Assembly: GCF_033115175.1 (NCBI RefSeq)
Contig: NC_084850.1
Location: forward strand, 15,097,218-15,161,217
Length of the DNA: 64,000 bases
Source of the DNA: Lepus europaeus
Taxonomy: Eukaryota; Chordata; Mammalia; Lagomorpha; Leporidae
Direction: 5' to 3'
The notes below the pieces were generated by a model, which ran no database searches, had not been told where the DNA came from, and saw only the letters and a program-made list of their open reading frames with translations. How positions within the stretch are numbered: the stretch's first letter is position 1; the number at the start of each line of letters is the position of its first letter. Position numbers and translations under genes: made by a program. Shown one piece after another: positions 60,815-64,000 of the stretch.

Positions 60815-60905
60815 CACATTTATTCATTCAACAAACATTTATTGAACACCAGCAAGTGTGCTAGGTGCTAATGTAACTTAACAAGGCTCCCGCCCTGACT
60901 GAATA
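60815..60905 (-). mobile_element. L2 3' end carrying two AATAAA signals downstream of HAPSTR
   Basis: The plus strand reads TTATTCATTCAACAAAC..TTATTGAACACC..GTGCTAGGTGCT, the reverse of the L2 terminal consensus, so the LINE2 piece runs with the HAPSTR gene strand. It supplies AATAAA on the minus strand at 60819-60824 and 60838-60843, about 315-335 nt past the HAPSTR stop. It could act as polyadenylation signals. Whether it came with the retrocopied 3'UTR or was already in the target is unknown. Confidence 0.6.
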
Positions 60906-61156
60906 CTTTTGCTGTAAGTGACCTTGTTAACTACTACATGACATCTGAGGTTCTCTGCTACAATTATACTTTTTGGGAAGTCAGAGTCATATGAGGCCTC
61001 TTCTGAAATACTTTTAAAGTTTCTTTACGGCAAACTTGATAGAAATCTTTGTTTAACTTAAGGAAGAAAGATGATCTCCGGCACCCTGCGGACAAGCGTG
61101 CTGAAGGTCGACTTAGCGCTCAGGCAATGTGGTGGTTGGTGACCAGTGACGCAGTT
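60906..61156 (-). other. Probable HAPSTR 3'UTR
   Basis: The sequence directly after the TAA up to the L2-derived AATAAA. GC-rich for the first 75 bp (61080-61156), then AT-rich. Called 3'UTR from position only; no transcript data. Confidence 0.45.
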
Positions 61157-61978
61157 TTAGACCATTCGGTTGCGCTTGTAGGTTGGGGAGTCTGTGATGC
61201 CATCACCGCAACGGGCTGAGGTGCGCTTGCGGGTCCCCCCACTGTCCAGGTGTTGGGCAACTTCTTCTGGGTTGAGGTCGTCCTCAAAGAAGCTACTTCT
61301 TCGGCGGCCACTGCTGGCGACACCACTCTCTTGAGATGGGGAGCCAGGCGCGCCAGACCGCATGCTGATTCCCGCCATCGCGCCGCTGAGGCAATGTAAG
61401 GCTATAGCCTCGTGGAAAGGCTGTAGGTCGACGTCCACTGATGAGCTGGATTCGGTGGCCGCAGCCTGGCCAGCGGCCCCAGTATGCGGCTTCGGGGATG
61501 TCCTGGGAGGGCGTGGCGGGGCAGGGGCGGGGGGAGCTTTGCCACAGAGAAAGCTAATCAGATCTTCACGGCGAATAGTGCTTCGGCCCTTTTTCACCCA
61601 CTCCAACACATCTCTGATGCGACGCTGGTAGCCAACCTGGACACCTAGCTCAAAACTTCGTCGGTGGGCATTCCCGCTCTCTTTGTACAGGCTGGTCACG
61701 GCCATGGCCGCATGCTGGAAGGGGTCCCACACGGAGAGTCCTGGCTGTGGGCACCCAGAATCCTTGTAGAGCTGAGCCACAGCAGTGGCCGAAATCTGGA
61801 AGAGGTGCCACAGCTTCTGCTGCTCGCTCCTCAGCCCTGCCGCCTCGGCGGCCGCCTCCTCCTGCAGCTCGGGGAGCTGCTGCTCTTCCTGCTCGGCCTC
61901 GGCCAGGCACTGGCGCTCCCACTTAGACAACCAGGGCTCTGCGACCTCGGCCTCGCCCTCCTTCGGCTTCTCCTCCAT
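61157..61978 (-). CDS. HAPSTR2: HAPSTR-family retrogene, intact 273-aa ORF (HAPSTR2 candidate)
   Basis: The product resembles HAPSTR1 (C16orf72), a nuclear/cytosolic protein that binds the giant E3 ligase HUWE1 and tunes stress signalling. It has the acidic/Gln-Glu-rich N-terminus (about residues 1-55) and the conserved core LWHLFQ (57-61) and ATAVAQLYKD (64-73). A second AVTSLYKE-type helix follows (93-100), then VGYQRR (115-120) and TIRREDLISFLCGK (134-147). A divergent Pro/Ala linker (148-173) leads to LQPFHEAIALH (185-195) and a basic C-terminus (RKRTSA 250-255, KRNR 268-271). The length is close to the parent (about 275 aa). The whole frame is open in one exon although HAPSTR1 has introns, so this is a retrocopy. 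The start is fixed by an in-frame TGA three codons upstream (61985-61987) and a strong context (A at -3, G at +4). The stop is TAA at 61157-61159. The symbol is an inference: a lagomorph-specific second retrocopy is possible. Family membership is firm. Confidence 0.85.
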   Translation of the reverse strand: MEEKPKEGEAEVAEPWLSKWERQCLAEAEQEEQQLPELQEEAAAEAAGLRSEQQKLWHLFQISATAVAQLYKDSGCPQPGLSVWDPFQHAAMAVTSLYKESGNAHRRSFELGVQVGYQRRIRDVLEWVKKGRSTIRREDLISFLCGKAPPAPAPPRPPRTSPKPHTGAAGQAAATESSSSVDVDLQPFHEAIALHCLSGAMAGISMRSGAPGSPSQESGVASSGRRRSSFFEDDLNPEEVAQHLDSGGTRKRTSARCGDGITDSPTYKRNRMV

Positions 61979-61979
61979 C

Positions 61980-62060
61980 CTCCTTCACCTCCTCCACCTC
62001 CTCCACCTCCTCCACCTCCTCCACCGTCTCCACCTTCTCCACCTCCTCCTTCAGGCCGCG
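61980..62060 (-). repeat. 9-bp purine minisatellite in the HAPSTR 5' leader
   Basis: On the plus strand, units of CTCCTCCAC repeat about six times with slight variation; on the gene strand this reads GTGGAGGAG. The array ends only a few bases before the ATG and so should lie in the 5'UTR. The G-rich sense strand has closely spaced GG pairs that could fold into a G-quadruplex in the mRNA. The in-frame TGA at 61985-61987 interrupts the CDS frame, so the array is not an N-terminal extension. Confidence 0.8.
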
Positions 62061-62263
62061 CGCCTCCTCCACCGCCTCCTCCTCCGCCGCCTACTCTTGC
62101 TCTTCCACGTCCACCTCACCTCCTGCTCCGAGCTCCCCTCCACCTTCCGCGGCGGCCGCCGCCGCCTCCTCCGCGTGCGCTGGCGGGCGGGTAGGCAAGC
62201 GCGCGGGCGGCGGGGCCCTGAGGCCAACTGCTACGGCTCGCGCCGCCCGCGGCCCGGGAGTAC

Positions 62264-62371
62264 GCCCCGCCCCGCCCCGCCGGCCCGGCCCCCGGCAACG
62301 CCGCGGTCGCTGTCTCTGCTGCTGTAGAGATAACCCCGCAGCCGCTGGTGCCGCTGCGCTGCCCCTTCCGG
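62264..62371 (-). promoter_or_regulatory. GC boxes and ETS-type site upstream of the HAPSTR retrogene
   Basis: A run of CCCGCC units at about 62264-62281 gives overlapping Sp1-type GC boxes. CTTCCGG at 62365-62371 (CCGGAAG on the gene strand) is an ETS/GABP-type core. Both lie 290-395 bp upstream of the ATG inside the CpG island. There is no clear TATA box, so a dispersed CpG-island promoter is the best reading. Function is inferred from motif match alone. Confidence 0.4.
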
Positions 62372-62560
62372 CCCCGCGGTGTGCTCCTACGGCCCCCCCA
62401 TGGCGCCGCGGCCTCCCCGCAGCCTTAGTCACCACCGCCGCTGCCGCCAGGGCCCGCAGCCCGGCCCCAGCCCCCGCTCGCGCCGCGGCTGCCGCACTGA
62501 GAACTTGGAGGTGGGGGCTGGCTGGAGCGCTGCCTCAACGCGGCGCTTGCCTACCTCTTG

Positions 62561-64000
62561 GCCCCCTTTTCACACATTTTTGGGACTTGTCGGCTTCATC
62601 CAATGAGCTGATCAAATTTTACATCCTATGTTGCCAGAGAGGATTATGGGGCAACTTCATGGTGTCGATCACATCCAGGGCGCCGATCCGGGGAGGCCGG
62701 AGGGTAGAGTGGAAAGACCGCGGCCCTCATGAATAGCAGTCTGAACTCCAGAAATAGGTGCCTGAGGAAAGTGTTTTCCTCGGACTGAAAAAGTATTTTG
62801 ATAAGGAAAAAAAATCGTATCAGGGTATGCGCTCTCCCTTTTTCCGACCTCTGCTTCTTCGACTCAGTTTCCCCAAATGCCCGAGGAGGTTTCTGGACAG
62901 ATTTCTGGAAAACACTTTCAGTCGTGATATAGAACTTGCCTGCTTTCCCCGCAAAGCGCCTCTCGGGGCTGGTTGTATAGTTAACGAATTCTGGAAGTAA
63001 CGGTCAGAAATGATCTTCATTCTCCTACTACCCCCCCCTCCCCATTCTTGCAAAGGTTTTTATCATTAAAAAATGTGCTGGTGGGGGTTCTGTGTGGTCA
63101 ACTCTCAGTTACTGAAAATTCCAAGATGAAGGAAAAGAAAAAACAAAAAGAAAGCTCATACGCGAGATTCTCTGCTCTAGTATAAAATCCAATACCTTTT
63201 GGGGAAAAAAAAAGACAAAAAAGTTACCTGAATAACAGTACCCCTCAAAAACTGGTTACTTAAAGCATCATAATAATACCAAAATTAAGCCAAAGCAGCA
63301 TGGGATGCTACTGTCTGTTCTTTAAGTTCAATAACAAATCCTTTGAAAGATGCAAGCCTTTCTCAGTGTAGCCAGTTCCAGAGCAAACTGTGTTAAAAGA
63401 AGAAAAATTCACACTGACCTAAGAATAATATCAAAATGGTAGAAACTAACATGTAAGGAGTGGTTTAATTTCGGGGGAACATTTAGAATATTAGTCAAGT
63501 ATCCAGAAAGCCTTACAAAGATAAAGCCAAATCTTAAAGCAAAAATCTTTAAAAATTCCCAACAAAACTAGTGCATAAAGTAAAATTATCTAATAATTAA
63601 GCTTTATCATCTTCCTTAAAAGAAACACATGTTTCCAAGTTAAATTTAAAAGAGAAGAAGAAGAAGAAGAGGGGATTGTACCCTTTCTCTGCAAACGGGG
63701 CTTTTTCACGATTCATTAAACCCTTTTTCCAAATGTGTAATTGGACTCTTCTCATTTACATAAACGAAGGATGAGGCAAAAGACTAAAGATCAGCCCAAA
63801 AGGAGAGATATGTTTCTCATTAACCTGTACTAAAAAATATTGTAGAAGGAAACTCCAAGAAAGCAGAGGCCCCCTTTCTCAACCCCTGTCTCACCACTAG
63901 ACCTGAAATACTTCATGGCCAAGGAATTAGCCTATTTGCCAAAGCTGTGAGGGTTGCCCTGCACATGATGCCTCACCGTTTTTTTTTTTTTTAAATCATA
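62561..64000. other. Flank upstream of the HAPSTR island
   Basis: CpG content falls gradually to about 63000, then the sequence is AT-rich. No gene or C repeat seen. A short (AAG)n is at 63652-63671 and a T12 run at the window end. Confidence 0.45.

Larger units (their letters stand above)
61080..62560. promoter_or_regulatory. CpG island covering the HAPSTR retrogene and its upstream region
   Basis: A sharp switch from AT-rich flanks to GC-rich sequence dense in CG dinucleotides runs across the coding region and about 580 bp upstream of it. The densest part is 62140-62500. Retention of many CpGs in a mammalian retrocopy suggests protection from germline methylation and hence an active promoter. 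That is inference. The transcription start is not visible. Confidence 0.75.

Noticed and set aside
61664..62194. 176-codon plus-strand ORF with a long proline tract
   Set aside because: It is the antisense of the HAPSTR coding region and the purine repeat; the proline run is the repeat read in reverse. No independent coding evidence.
61785..62327. 180-codon plus-strand Ser/Leu/His-rich ORF
   Set aside because: Also antisense to HAPSTR and its leader; low-complexity GC-rich DNA keeps frames open.
62820..63053. 77-codon minus-strand ORF upstream of the CpG island
   Set aside because: Overlaps a plus-strand ORF of equal length, with no recognisable family; chance frame.

Overview
The window is nuclear DNA of a lagomorph, most likely rabbit or hare. 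The evidence is about 48 copies of tRNA-derived C repeats (CSINE). Each has a GTGG...GGTT(C)...TCC promoter head, a pyrimidine-rich CTCTCTGTCTCT segment, and either an (AAATAAAT)n-CTTT or a TGTCAAAA tail. There are also lagomorph-type L1 elements. The DNA is AT-rich and gene-poor. I could find only one gene likely to be functional and one clear processed pseudogene.

Layout: 1-1.5 kb holds an old L1 in reverse orientation and a possible LTR. 3.07-6.05 kb is a nearly continuous run of C repeats cut into an older L1. 6.3-11.1 kb is a MaLR-type LTR followed by an old L1M, itself interrupted by a C repeat and by a younger L1 3' end. 11.1-19.1 kb is mostly unique AT-rich DNA with C repeats. 19.15-26.75 kb is a nearly full-length but dead lagomorph L1 (5'UTR, start of ORF1, decayed ORF2, 3'UTR); its middle is replaced by an LTR-retrotransposon remnant. 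27.1-28.7 kb is another old L1M. 28.9-36.2 kb is unique DNA with C repeats and an RPL31 processed pseudogene on the minus strand (33.8-34.1 kb). 36.25-38.68 kb is a 5'-truncated L1 in reverse orientation. 38.7-60 kb is mostly unique sequence with scattered C repeats, MIR and L2 fragments, simple repeats and a split hAT-type MITE.

The gene is at 61157-61978, minus strand. It is an intact, intronless 273-codon ORF of the HAPSTR family (HUWE1-associated stress-response protein). It lies in a CpG island (about 61.08-62.56 kb) whose upstream part has GC boxes, an ETS-type site and a 9-bp purine repeat just before the start codon. The parent gene HAPSTR1 (C16orf72) has introns, so this is a retrogene. 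The natural candidate is HAPSTR2, the X-linked functional retrogene of eutherians, but orthology and chromosome cannot be read from the window. The rest of the window reads as intergenic repeat landscape around this single-exon gene.

C repeats are called here 'type A' (AAATAAAT tail, GGGGCCGGCGCTGTGGC head) and 'type B' (TGTCAAAA tail, GCCGGC..CGGCTCACTAGGC head, CpG-rich). These are working labels; formal subfamily names need a repeat library.
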